Shown: piece by piece, positions 1 through 6,924 of the stretch
Layout: every line of letters begins with the position of its first letter
Numbering within the stretch: the stretch's first letter is position 1
Source of the DNA: Bacteroidota bacterium
GTDB taxonomy: Bacteria > Bacteroidota > Bacteroidia > Bacteroidales > Prolixibacteraceae
Length of the DNA stretch: 9,108 nucleotides
Reading direction: 5' to 3'
NCBI GenBank assembly: GCA_013203755.1
Contig: JABMPI010000153.1
Coordinates: 1 to 9,108 of the forward strand
Notes under the pieces: generated by a model
What the model was told of the DNA's origin: nothing
The model's input: the letters and a program-made list of their open reading frames with translations, nothing else
Database searches by the model: none
Translations under genes and position numbers: made by a program

Positions 1-392
1 GCGGCATCAACTGTAATTTGTGCATGCCAGTGATCGGGTGTGGCAATTACCACGGCATCAATATCTTTACGTTCTAAAATTTCGCGGTAATGTTTTGTGG
101 TGAAAATATCCGCTTCCGTGCCGGCTTGTTCTTTATTCACTTGCATGGCCTTCTCTCTGAAAAGTTGAAGTTTCTGAGCATCCACATCGCAGGCTGCAAC
201 GGCAACTGTTTCGTTGGTATGGCGATTAAAAGCCCAAAGTAAACCACGGTTTTGTTTTCCTGTTCCAATGTAACCCAGATTCATTCGGCTGTTGGCAGCA
301 ATTGCACCATTTTTTCCTAATACAGTTGCAGGAATAATTGTAAAAGCGGCCACTCCGGTTGCAGATTGTTTGATGAATTTTCGTCGTTCCAT
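1..392 (-). CDS. Gfo/Idh/MocA-family oxidoreductase, Tat-exported, N-terminal part only
   Basis: About 130 residues are visible, from an ATG at 392; the gene runs off the left edge. The N-terminus (MERRKFIKQSATGVAAF) has a twin-arginine RRxFIK motif followed by a hydrophobic stretch, suggesting Tat export to the periplasm. Next come a Rossmann dinucleotide-binding motif (GYIGTG, about residues 40-45), an acidic strand end (CDVD, about 68-71) and the family-typical VVIATPDHWHA near residue 115. This matches secreted Gfo/Idh/MocA oxidoreductases, NAD(P)-dependent enzymes acting on sugars or related polyols; many Bacteroidota carry several for glycan breakdown. The substrate cannot be told from this part. 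It points the same way as the hyd operon but is separated from it by about 880 nt of non-coding DNA, so it is probably an independent unit. No clear Shine-Dalgarno precedes the ATG. Confidence 0.9.
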   Translation of the reverse strand, partial: MERRKFIKQSATGVAAFTIIPATVLGKNGAIAANSRMNLGYIGTGKQNRGLLWAFNRHTNETVAVAACDVDAQKLQLFREKAMQVNKEQAGTEADIFTTKHYREILERKDIDAVVIATPDHWHAQITVDA

Positions 393-440
393 AATCGGTT
401 AGTTTTAGTTGAATAATTAGAAAGGTCAATTTAGTAAAAA

Positions 441-535
441 AAGTAGTTAGTAGTTAGCCGAAAGTAGTCGAAAGTCGAAAGTGGTTAGTCGTAAGTAAAA
501 AGTAAAAAGTTACACGTTTCAGGTTACAAGTTAAG
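441..535. repeat. Degenerate short tandem repeats (AAGTCGAAAGT / AAGTAAAAAGT type)
   Basis: The stretch is built from short, imperfect direct repeats: TAGTTAG copies at 444-456, CGAAAGT copies around 459-482 (including GTCGAAAGTCGAAAGT) and GTAAAAAGTAAAAAGT near 495-510, followed by GGTTACAAGTT. It lies just upstream of the Gfo/Idh/MocA start codon. From memory, similar boilerplate is common between genes in Bacteroidota genomes; no function is assigned. A further direct repeat, GATGGAAT twice, follows at 540-555. Confidence 0.6.
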
Positions 536-587
536 GATTGATGGAATGATGGAATTGATTTTTGTTTTTCAATTTTTCTGCTTTTTT

Positions 588-668
588 AGCTCCGAAGAGG
601 TGTTGCTGTAAAAGCCCGGTGTGAAGCGCCGGGTTGGATTAGTACAAGGAGCATCGGCCGGCGGAGTG
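588..668. repeat. GC-rich hairpin element in intergenic DNA
   Basis: A GC-rich island in otherwise AT-rich sequence. Its core is a hairpin at 613-635: AGCCCGGTG pairs with CGCCGGGTT (nine pairs including two G-T wobbles) around a TGAAG loop. AGCTCC near the start can pair with GGAGC near 647-651, and CTCCG with CGGAG near 664. The layout resembles dispersed intergenic repeats of the form AGCTCCG...CGGAG seen in Bacteroidota, but I could not check for other copies. Confidence 0.4.
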
Positions 669-743
669 TTAAAAAGAAGAGCTTTTATTTTTGCTCTAAC
701 TTTTCCAAAGTTCACAACTTAGAAAAAGGTTTTAATCAAATAA

Positions 744-765
744 TCCCACATGGCTTGCCGTGGGA
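744..765. other. Small inverted repeat
   Basis: TCCCAC (744-749) and GTGGGA (760-765) form a perfect 6-bp stem around a 10-nt loop. No T-run follows directly, so it is not called a terminator. Its role is unknown. Confidence 0.35.
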
Positions 766-835
766 ATCCTTATATTCTTCCCTGAATTTTCTACCCTTCA
801 TACCCATCTTTTAGATTTAATACCACTAATTTTAA

Positions 836-958
836 TCTCAGCTCCGGTGCTGGTTCATAGGCTTCTCGCCGTGCAGGGGAGATGCCCGACAGGACACCTT
901 TTTTGACTTTTCGGAGTGGACTCACTATTTGGATTATAAAGATTGGGACACAGACTAA
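836..958 (+). pseudogene. Possible decayed gene end (plus-strand frame without a start)
   Basis: This frame is open from 836 to the TAA at 956-958 but has no ATG or GTG. Its last part reads DFSEWTHYLDYKDWDTD, a composition that looks protein-like rather than random. A strong intrinsic terminator lies about 27 nt after the stop on the same strand, as expected for the 3' end of a gene. The upstream part (836-900) overlaps GC-rich intergenic-looking sequence and may not be coding. I do not recognise a family. It could be chance. Confidence 0.25.
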
Positions 959-984
959 ATCGGATATTTTTAGAAGCTAATTAT

Positions 985-1017
985 AAAGGCGGCAACTTTT
1001 ACCGTTGTCGCCTTTTT
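985..1017 (+). terminator. Rho-independent terminator, possibly bidirectional
   Basis: AAAGGCG-G-CAAC (985-996) pairs with GTTG-T-CGCCTTT (1004-1015) around the loop TTTTACC, giving a 12-bp stem with one G-T pair, followed on the plus strand by a run of five Ts. On the minus strand the T-rich tail is weaker (TTTATAATT). No intact plus-strand gene precedes it. It could end the hyd operon about 260 nt downstream of hydE on the minus strand, or be left over from a lost plus-strand gene. Confidence 0.75.
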
Positions 1018-1105
1018 ATTTAAATAAACTATCGAATAAAAAGAAAGTAAAAATAGAAACGATGTGCGAGTTTCTATAACATAGCACTTCCACTTCCGTT
1101 ATGGT

Positions 1106-1248
1106 ATGATTAAGGGGAGGATAGCAGGAACCTTAATTTAAGATTTATTTTTGCTTTGGTACTTTGTCTCCTTGGTATTTTTTATTTCATATTTGATGCC
1201 ATCGAACTCAGCTTATTAGATGGGCCAATTACAACAAACTACTTATAA
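1106..1248 (+). pseudogene. Possible small membrane-protein remnant, frameshifted
   Basis: An ATG at 1106 opens a short frame (MIKGRIAGTLI, stop at 1139-1141). The adjacent frame then continues to a TAA at 1246-1248 and encodes a strongly hydrophobic segment, FIFALVLCLLGIFYFIF, followed by a short polar tail ending TTNYL. Joining the two needs one frameshift near 1138. The product would be a single-pass membrane peptide of about 47 residues. No family is recognised, and AT-rich non-coding DNA often yields hydrophobic frames, so the call is tentative. It converges with hydE, which ends at 1275. Confidence 0.2.
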
Positions 1249-1274
1249 TCAATGTCCATTTACCAAATTTTAGC

Positions 1275-2369
1275 TCACCTGGCAGAAGTTCTTGTGAAAA
1301 AATGTTTGGAATCGCCCCATTTTTTATAAGCTATTGTATCGCCGGCATCATGAATACTTGATTCCAGCAGTTTAAAATATTTTCCAATATTTTCGTGTAA
1401 ACAAGGCTTATTATCATACAAAAAGTAATCTTCGATATAAGCAGATGGCGTTAAATTGGGCATAATTACATTAGCCCCGGCTTTTAATCCTTTTACCCTT
1501 CCTTCATTATCAATAGCTTGCAATGCAGTAGATGCAGCTATATTTATATCTTTCATCATAATTCGTAGTACTGCTATCATGCGCAGGGTAAGGTTAAACC
1601 GTTCTGTTTTAGGCATCAATAGCTTTCGGTACTTATACATTGGCGTTTCCTTATGCTCTATATATGGCCCCATTCCAACCATATCAATATCATTTTTTTT
1701 GAAAAACAATAGGTCATCCGCTAAATCTTCAATTGTTTGGAATGGCAAGCCAATCATTATTCCTGTGCCTGTTTGAAAGCCTGTTTTTTTAAGATTTCTT
1801 AATGCTTCTATCCTGGCTTTAAAACTATGTGTTTCATTTTCAGGATGGATTTTATAATATAAAGCTTCATTGGAAGTTTCGATGCGCAACAAATACCGAT
1901 GTGCCCCGGAATCGAACAATTTTTGATAAGTTTTTTCTGATTGCTCACCACACGATAAAGTTATCCCAATCTCATTATTTGTAATTTTTTTTGAATATTT
2001 TAGAATATCTATCACATGCTCAATAAAAACAGCATCGTTTCTTTCGCCTGACTGGAATACCATGGAGCCATAGTTGTTTTTCCATGCATGCAAAACTATT
2101 TCTTTGATTTCTTCATCAGGAATAGAATACCGATGTATTTGTTTATTATCGGATCTTATCCCGCAATAAAAACAATTTTTTCTGCAAACATTCGAAAATT
2201 CCAATAAGCCCCTCAAATATACCTCGCTGCCAACATATTCTTTTTTTACGGAACAAGATTTTTCAAAAAGTTTTCCGACATCATTTTCATCGGTTGTTGA
2301 TAGAAGGGCAACAATATCATCTTTAGAAAATATTTTTTTAGCTAAAATAGCATCAAATTCTGTTTTCAT
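1275..2369 (-). CDS. hydE: [FeFe]-hydrogenase maturase HydE, radical SAM
   Basis: A cytosolic radical-SAM enzyme of about 364 residues that acts in building the diiron subcluster of the H-cluster, in the pathway that leads to the azadithiolate-bridged precursor loaded on HydF. The radical-SAM cysteines are C62, C66 and C69 in the family-typical context EFSNVCRKNCFYCGIR, and HydE's GIMIGLPFQT segment lies near residue 200. The start was set at 2369 (MKTEFDAIL), 4 nt after the hydF stop. A longer frame to 2432 would overlap hydF by about 60 nt and add a hydrophobic extension with no HydE counterpart. The length then fits the family (about 350). The optional second-cluster cysteine triad of some HydE proteins is not evident in the C-terminal part. 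It is the last gene of the operon, and no terminator directly follows. Confidence 0.95.
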   Translation of the reverse strand: MKTEFDAILAKKIFSKDDIVALLSTTDENDVGKLFEKSCSVKKEYVGSEVYLRGLLEFSNVCRKNCFYCGIRSDNKQIHRYSIPDEEIKEIVLHAWKNNYGSMVFQSGERNDAVFIEHVIDILKYSKKITNNEIGITLSCGEQSEKTYQKLFDSGAHRYLLRIETSNEALYYKIHPENETHSFKARIEALRNLKKTGFQTGTGIMIGLPFQTIEDLADDLLFFKKNDIDMVGMGPYIEHKETPMYKYRKLLMPKTERFNLTLRMIAVLRIMMKDINIAASTALQAIDNEGRVKGLKAGANVIMPNLTPSAYIEDYFLYDNKPCLHENIGKYFKLLESSIHDAGDTIAYKKWGDSKHFFTRTSAR

Positions 2370-2373
2370 AGAA

Positions 2374-3582
2374 TCACTTATTAGCGATAAAAGGAGCAAT
2401 TGCGCGATTGTAAATCCCATGTACATAAGCAAGTGTTAACCCATAATTTGTAATGGGTATGCCCGCATCGACAGCCGGTTTTAACCTGTTAACAATTTGC
2501 TTACCTGTAAGCATGCAACCGCCACATTGAATTACAATTGCATATTCATGAATGTCCCTGGGCAATTTGTTCAGGCCGGGAACAACATCAAAATCGAGTT
2601 TTTTGCCTGTAAATTTCCTGAGACAGGCTGGGATTTTTTTTCTCCCAATATCTTCACATTCAATTTGGTGAGTGCACGATTCAAAAATCAATATTCTATC
2701 ACCATCTTTTAAATCGGATAATTTAGGTGTGCCTTTCAGGTAATTTTGGAAATCACCTTTATTATAGGCTAATAAAATACTAAAGCTTGTTAAAGGGATG
2801 TTAATGGGAATAAGCCTGTTTACTTGTTCGAATGCCTGACTATCAGTAATGACCAGGTTTGGCTTTAGTTGAGATTTTTTCAAAAAAGATTCAATTTCAT
2901 CATCTTTTAGCACAATGGCAGTACTGTCATTATCAAGCACATCTCGTATAGCCATCACCTCAGGCAAGATAAGCCTTCCTTCAGGCGTTTCTTTATCAAT
3001 AGGCATTACTAGCATAATAATATCTCCTTTTGAACACAAATCGCCTAATAAAGAGGACTTTTTATAGATAGTTTGGGGAATAGTTTTTTTTATTGCGTCA
3101 AGAACTTCATTTAAATTGCCTGAATCGATCGTGCTAAATTCAAGAATATCTGTTTGGGTGAATTTGCGAATTTTAATTGCTGTTTCCTCCATAATATTTT
3201 CAACATCCGATTTGTTATGTACAATAAAATATGGGACAGAATATTCATCAAATTCCTTAATCAGATTTAGCTCAAATTCATCAAAATTATTATTAGCAAT
3301 AAGCAAAATAGCAAGGTCAATAATCTTCACTACTTGCATCGTTTTGTCAATCCTCTTATTACCCAATTCGCCTTTGTCGTCTATCCCCGCAGTATCAATA
3401 ATAATGGCAGGTCCTACCCCAAATATCTCGATTGATTTTTTAACAGGGTCGGTTGTGGTGCCGGCTTTTCTTGAAACAATAGCAACATCTTGATCGACAA
3501 TCGTATTTATGAAGGAGCTTTTACCATTGTTCCTTTTACCGAAAATTCCGATATGTGGCTTTTGATCTCTTCCTTTAGACAT
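2374..3582 (-). CDS. hydF: [FeFe]-hydrogenase maturation GTPase and scaffold HydF
   Basis: 402 residues, the usual HydF length. The N-terminal GTPase domain has the P-loop GKRNNGKS (15-22), AGTTTD (40-45), DTAG (63-66) and NKSD (123-126). A dimerisation region follows, then a C-terminal [4Fe-4S] domain with CTH and, 46 residues later, QCGGC. The family pattern is CxH-x(46-53)-HCxxC, so all three cysteines are kept but the second histidine position is glutamine. HydF receives the diiron precursor made by HydE and HydG and transfers it to apo-HydA. It is followed 4 nt later by hydE. Upstream is a 113-nt gap containing a 38-codon open frame whose stop overlaps the hydF start. No Shine-Dalgarno is seen, so translation may be coupled to that frame or rely on other signals. 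Confidence 0.96.
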   Translation of the reverse strand: MSKGRDQKPHIGIFGKRNNGKSSFINTIVDQDVAIVSRKAGTTTDPVKKSIEIFGVGPAIIIDTAGIDDKGELGNKRIDKTMQVVKIIDLAILLIANNNFDEFELNLIKEFDEYSVPYFIVHNKSDVENIMEETAIKIRKFTQTDILEFSTIDSGNLNEVLDAIKKTIPQTIYKKSSLLGDLCSKGDIIMLVMPIDKETPEGRLILPEVMAIRDVLDNDSTAIVLKDDEIESFLKKSQLKPNLVITDSQAFEQVNRLIPINIPLTSFSILLAYNKGDFQNYLKGTPKLSDLKDGDRILIFESCTHQIECEDIGRKKIPACLRKFTGKKLDFDVVPGLNKLPRDIHEYAIVIQCGGCMLTGKQIVNRLKPAVDAGIPITNYGLTLAYVHGIYNRAIAPFIANK

Positions 3583-3691
3583 AATTCGTATTTATTTCAT
3601 ATGATTGTAATTGTTTGTTCTTTATGGTATCATATGTAACTCGCTTATAATCATCCTCATGTGTGTAATGTTTTTTACATGCTCGTTTCAT
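3575..3691 (-). CDS. Candidate small protein between hydG and hydF (38 aa)
   Basis: The ATG at 3691 lies 4 nt after the hydG stop (TAA TAAG ATG) and the frame stays open for 38 codons. Its TAA (3577-3575) overlaps the first codons of hydF by 8 nt, an arrangement that suits translational coupling. The predicted product is basic, hydrophilic and tyrosine-rich (it begins MKRACKKHYTHEDDYK), with one cysteine and no recognisable motif or membrane segment. It does not resemble the TM1266-type regulator sometimes found in hyd operons. A 38-codon frame can arise by chance in DNA of this composition, and no Shine-Dalgarno is visible. The frame fills a gap that is an outlier among the 4-16 nt junctions here. 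Confidence 0.35.
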   Translation of the reverse strand: MKRACKKHYTHEDDYKRVTYDTIKNKQLQSYEINTNYV

Positions 3692-3695
3692 CTTA

Positions 3696-5123
3696 TTAAA
3701 AATACAAGTCTCTTTCTTTTTCTTTTAACAGTCTTAATTTCTCAGACAACTGTTTTTTAATGTCATTTTCCTTCATTTCATTTAGCTTATCGGCGATTAA
3801 TTTATTGCCCTTTTCTTTTGTTTCGGGTGAGGCATAATCTTCTAAATATTCCGCCAATGTTAAGAGGGCATTTGGTTGGCAATAGCGTTTAATAAATCCC
3901 GGAAGGGAGAATTCCATAAAATGCTCACCGGTGCGCCCCAATCGGTAACAAGCAGTGCAAAACGAGGGAATAAAACCCTGATCCAGGAGTTCCTGAATAA
4001 CTTCTCCCAACGAACGGTCATCGTTAATCACAAATTGTTCTTCATCAAGTTGTTGTTCCTTTTCTTTTTTTGTATACCCCTTCATTTGAATATTAGTGCC
4101 ACCATCAATCTGTGAAACACCAAACTGCATAATTTCATCACGGATATGTGCAGGTTCTCTGGCCGTTAGAATCATACCGGTATAGGGAACTGCTAAACGC
4201 AAGATGGCAACCAGTTTTGCAAAATCGCCATCAGAAACTAAATGCGATTTGTCGATGTCTAAATCGTAGGCATTTTGGATACGTGGAAACGAAATGGTAT
4301 GTGGCCCCACATTGTACACCGCTTCTAAATGATTAACGTGACGCAGCAATCCCATTACTTCAAAACGCCAATCATACAAACCGAACAAGGCTCCAATGCC
4401 CACATCATCAACAAGGGCTTCCTGTGCCCTGTCCAGAGCCGTTAACCGCCAGTCGTAATCACGTTTTTTTCCACTTTGGTGCACTTTATTATAGGTTTCG
4501 TGGTGATAGGTTTCCTGAAAAACCTGATAAGTACCGATACCGGATTCTTTAACTATTTTATATCCTTCAACATCTAAAGGGGCAGCATTAATATTTACCC
4601 TGCGGATTTCGCCCATCCCTTTTTTTACCTTGTAAGCAGATCGAACCGAATCGGCAATGAAATTGGCATCGTAATCAGGATGTTCGCCATAAACAAGAAT
4701 CAAGCGTTTGTGCCCGTTGCATTCAAGATGCTCAATTTGTTCAATTAAATCTTTGCTCGTTAAGGTTTCTCGCTTTACATTTTTATTACTGGCTTTAAAT
4801 CCGCAATACGCACAATTATTGATACACTGATTGCCCACATAAAGCGGTGCAAATAAAACAATCCTGTCCCCGTAAATCTTTCGTTTCAGCTCTCTTGCCC
4901 CTTGTTTGATCTCTTCGATCATTTCCGGTTCGTTGGCATTCAAAAGATAAGCCGTCTCTTCCAGCGACAATCGGTTTTTATCCAGTGATTTTTTTATAAT
5001 GCAGGTAAGCTTATTTCGTGAAGGATGACATATTTTTAAATAATTATTGATTTCATCCTCATCAATAAAAGGTTTCATCGCCTCATCGGGTATTCCGTAA
5101 ACTTCCGGCGTAAACTTCATCAT
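3696..5123 (-). CDS. hydG: [FeFe]-hydrogenase maturase HydG, radical SAM tyrosine lyase
   Basis: 475 residues. HydG cleaves tyrosine to p-cresol and delivers the CO and cyanide ligands as an Fe(CO)(CN)-cysteine synthon for the H-cluster. The radical-SAM cysteines are C100, C104 and C107 (CINNCAYCGF). The C-terminal auxiliary cluster motif CX2CX22C is intact: C389, C392 and C415. This C-terminal motif separates HydG from the related thiamine enzyme ThiH, so the call is firm. Two adjacent ATG codons (5123 and 5120) could start it; the difference is one residue. It begins 6 nt after the hydA stop and is clearly co-transcribed with it. The gene ends in a lysine/glutamate-rich tail of about 30 residues that is probably helical. 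Confidence 0.97.
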   Translation of the reverse strand: MMKFTPEVYGIPDEAMKPFIDEDEINNYLKICHPSRNKLTCIIKKSLDKNRLSLEETAYLLNANEPEMIEEIKQGARELKRKIYGDRIVLFAPLYVGNQCINNCAYCGFKASNKNVKRETLTSKDLIEQIEHLECNGHKRLILVYGEHPDYDANFIADSVRSAYKVKKGMGEIRRVNINAAPLDVEGYKIVKESGIGTYQVFQETYHHETYNKVHQSGKKRDYDWRLTALDRAQEALVDDVGIGALFGLYDWRFEVMGLLRHVNHLEAVYNVGPHTISFPRIQNAYDLDIDKSHLVSDGDFAKLVAILRLAVPYTGMILTAREPAHIRDEIMQFGVSQIDGGTNIQMKGYTKKEKEQQLDEEQFVINDDRSLGEVIQELLDQGFIPSFCTACYRLGRTGEHFMEFSLPGFIKRYCQPNALLTLAEYLEDYASPETKEKGNKLIADKLNEMKENDIKKQLSEKLRLLKEKERDLYF

Positions 5124-5129
5124 CGTAAA

Positions 5130-6908
5130 TTAATATTTGTTCCGCTTTGTATAATGTGTATGCAATAAATGATGAGATTTTTCGCCAAGTGGTTCTTTTA
5201 AATATTCATCATAAATCATTTTTATTTCCGGATTCTTATGAGATTTTCTTAATGTCATGCTTCTATCTTCTGCATAAATGGCTTCAGTCCTCTTTTTTCG
5301 AATTTCTGCATTGGTAGGTATTGGCTGTCCTCCACCACCGAGACACCCACCGGGACATGCCATAATCTCAATAAAATGATAAGGTGATTTCCCTGCTTCA
5401 ATTTGCTCCATAATAATCCTGGCATTTTTCAAGCCATGCGACACGGCCACCTTTAGGTCCACCCCTTCGAGGAAATACCACTCAGGCAAACAGCCTTCAA
5501 TTTTAATGGTTGCTTCTTTAATGCCATCGGTGCCACGAACCGGTAAAATTTCCAAATTATCAAACGGAACAGGGCGACCTGTAACCACTTCATAGGCAGT
5601 TCGTAAGGCAGCTTCCGTTACGCCCCCGGTAGCCCCGAAAATAACCCCGGCGCCAGTCGATTCGCCCATAATACTATCAAAAGGTTTTGGTTCCAATTCA
5701 AGGAAATTAATACCTGCCTGTTTTATCATGTGCCCTAATTCGCGTGTTGTCAAACCTGCATCAATATCCTGATATCCGCTGCTTCGCATTTCAGGCCGGT
5801 TGGCTTCAAATTTTTTGGCTGAACATGGCATGATGGACACGGAAACGATATCCTTAGGCTCTAAATTCATTTTTTCGGCATAATAGGTCTTTGCCAAAGC
5901 ACCAAACATCTGTTGTGGCGATTTACAAGTTGAAAGATGATCCAATTGATTAGGGAACATGTGCTCAGCAAACTTTATCCAACCTGGTGAACAGGAGGTA
6001 ATCATTGGTAATGACACTTCTTCTTTATCAACTAAAGCTTTTTTCAAGCGTTGAAGAAGCTCATTACCTTCCTCAATAATAGTCAAATCAGCAGAAAAGT
6101 CCGTATCCAAAACCGAATCGGCACCTATTAACTTTAACGCAGCAGCCATTTTTCCCGTAACTCTTGTCCCAACAGGATATCCTAACATTTCGCCCAATGC
6201 CACACGTACCGAAGGTGCAGTATTTACAATAACATGTTTTGATTCATCACCAATAGCTTCCCATATTTCATCGTAATAACGCCGTTCGGTTAGTGCCCCG
6301 GTTGGGCAATGGGTTACACATTGTCCGCAATTAGTACAGGGAACATTGTTTAATGGCAAACCCATAAAAGTTGTGATGTGCATGTCCTTGCCTTTTTCGC
6401 CCACAGTCAGTGCATTCACCCCCTGTATTTCGGAACAAGTGCGGACACATCGTTGGCATTTCACGCATTTACTGGGATCAAATTGAATAGCTGATGAGGA
6501 ATCATCAACTTTATATTCTTTCCCTTCCCACAAATCCAGGAACAAAGATTCACCAACGGCATATTTACTTGCTAAATTCTGTAATTCACAATTTCCGTTT
6601 TTGAAACATTTTGTACATTCTTCAGCATGATCACTCAATAAAAGCTCAACGATATGCTTTCGGGCTGTCTGAACTTTGGCAGAATAGGTCAATATCTCCA
6701 TGCCTTCGTATGCCGGCGTGGCACAAGATGCCGTTAATGTTTTTTTTCCTTTTTCCTCTACAACACAGACACGGCAATTCCCTGCAATACACAAATCTTC
6801 GTGGTAGCATAGTGTTGGAATATCTATTCCAATTTTACGTGCAGCTTCCAGTATAGTCATCCCTTTTTCTACTGTTACTGATACATTATCTATCTTAATG
6901 GTGAACAT
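5130..6908 (-). CDS. hydA: [FeFe]-hydrogenase catalytic subunit HydA with NuoG-like N-terminus
   Basis: Reversibly forms H2 from protons and electrons, receiving or passing electrons from HydB/HydC. 592 residues from the ATG at 6908; a longer frame to 6959 would overlap hydB and lies before the conserved ferredoxin fold. Domains in order: [2Fe-2S] (C34, C45, C48, C62); His-ligated [4Fe-4S] (H94, C98, C101, C107); two-cluster ferredoxin (C148, C151, C154, C158; C191, C194, C197, C201); H-cluster domain with L1 TSCSPGW (304-310), L2 MPCSAKKFE (360-368) and L3 EIMACPGGCLGGGGQP (514-529); then the small-subunit-like tail ending near LHTHY. No signal peptide is seen, so it is cytosolic. There is no C-terminal [2Fe-2S] extension as in Thermotoga HydA; the length resembles HndD-type subunits. 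An AGAAG sequence lies just upstream of the start. Confidence 0.96.
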   Translation of the reverse strand: MFTIKIDNVSVTVEKGMTILEAARKIGIDIPTLCYHEDLCIAGNCRVCVVEEKGKKTLTASCATPAYEGMEILTYSAKVQTARKHIVELLLSDHAEECTKCFKNGNCELQNLASKYAVGESLFLDLWEGKEYKVDDSSSAIQFDPSKCVKCQRCVRTCSEIQGVNALTVGEKGKDMHITTFMGLPLNNVPCTNCGQCVTHCPTGALTERRYYDEIWEAIGDESKHVIVNTAPSVRVALGEMLGYPVGTRVTGKMAAALKLIGADSVLDTDFSADLTIIEEGNELLQRLKKALVDKEEVSLPMITSCSPGWIKFAEHMFPNQLDHLSTCKSPQQMFGALAKTYYAEKMNLEPKDIVSVSIMPCSAKKFEANRPEMRSSGYQDIDAGLTTRELGHMIKQAGINFLELEPKPFDSIMGESTGAGVIFGATGGVTEAALRTAYEVVTGRPVPFDNLEILPVRGTDGIKEATIKIEGCLPEWYFLEGVDLKVAVSHGLKNARIIMEQIEAGKSPYHFIEIMACPGGCLGGGGQPIPTNAEIRKKRTEAIYAEDRSMTLRKSHKNPEIKMIYDEYLKEPLGEKSHHLLHTHYTKRNKY

Positions 6909-6924
6909 ATCTTCTATTATTTGA

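Noticed and set aside
393..430. TTGACC...TAAAAC as a promoter for the Gfo/Idh/MocA gene
   Set aside because: The -10 element is poor, the spacer is 16 nt, and it would lie too close to the start codon.
836..900. tRNA-like or structured RNA sequence (GGTTCATAGGC)
   Set aside because: No acceptor stem, anticodon arm or proper T-loop could be drawn.
2370..2432. Longer HydE start at 2432
   Set aside because: It overlaps hydF by about 60 nt and adds a hydrophobic extension that HydE proteins do not have; the ATG at 2369 fits both family length and operon spacing.
3116..3493. Plus-strand open frames inside the hyd genes
   Set aside because: They are antisense shadows of hydF, hydG, hydA, hydB, hydC and hydE, without family motifs or start signals.
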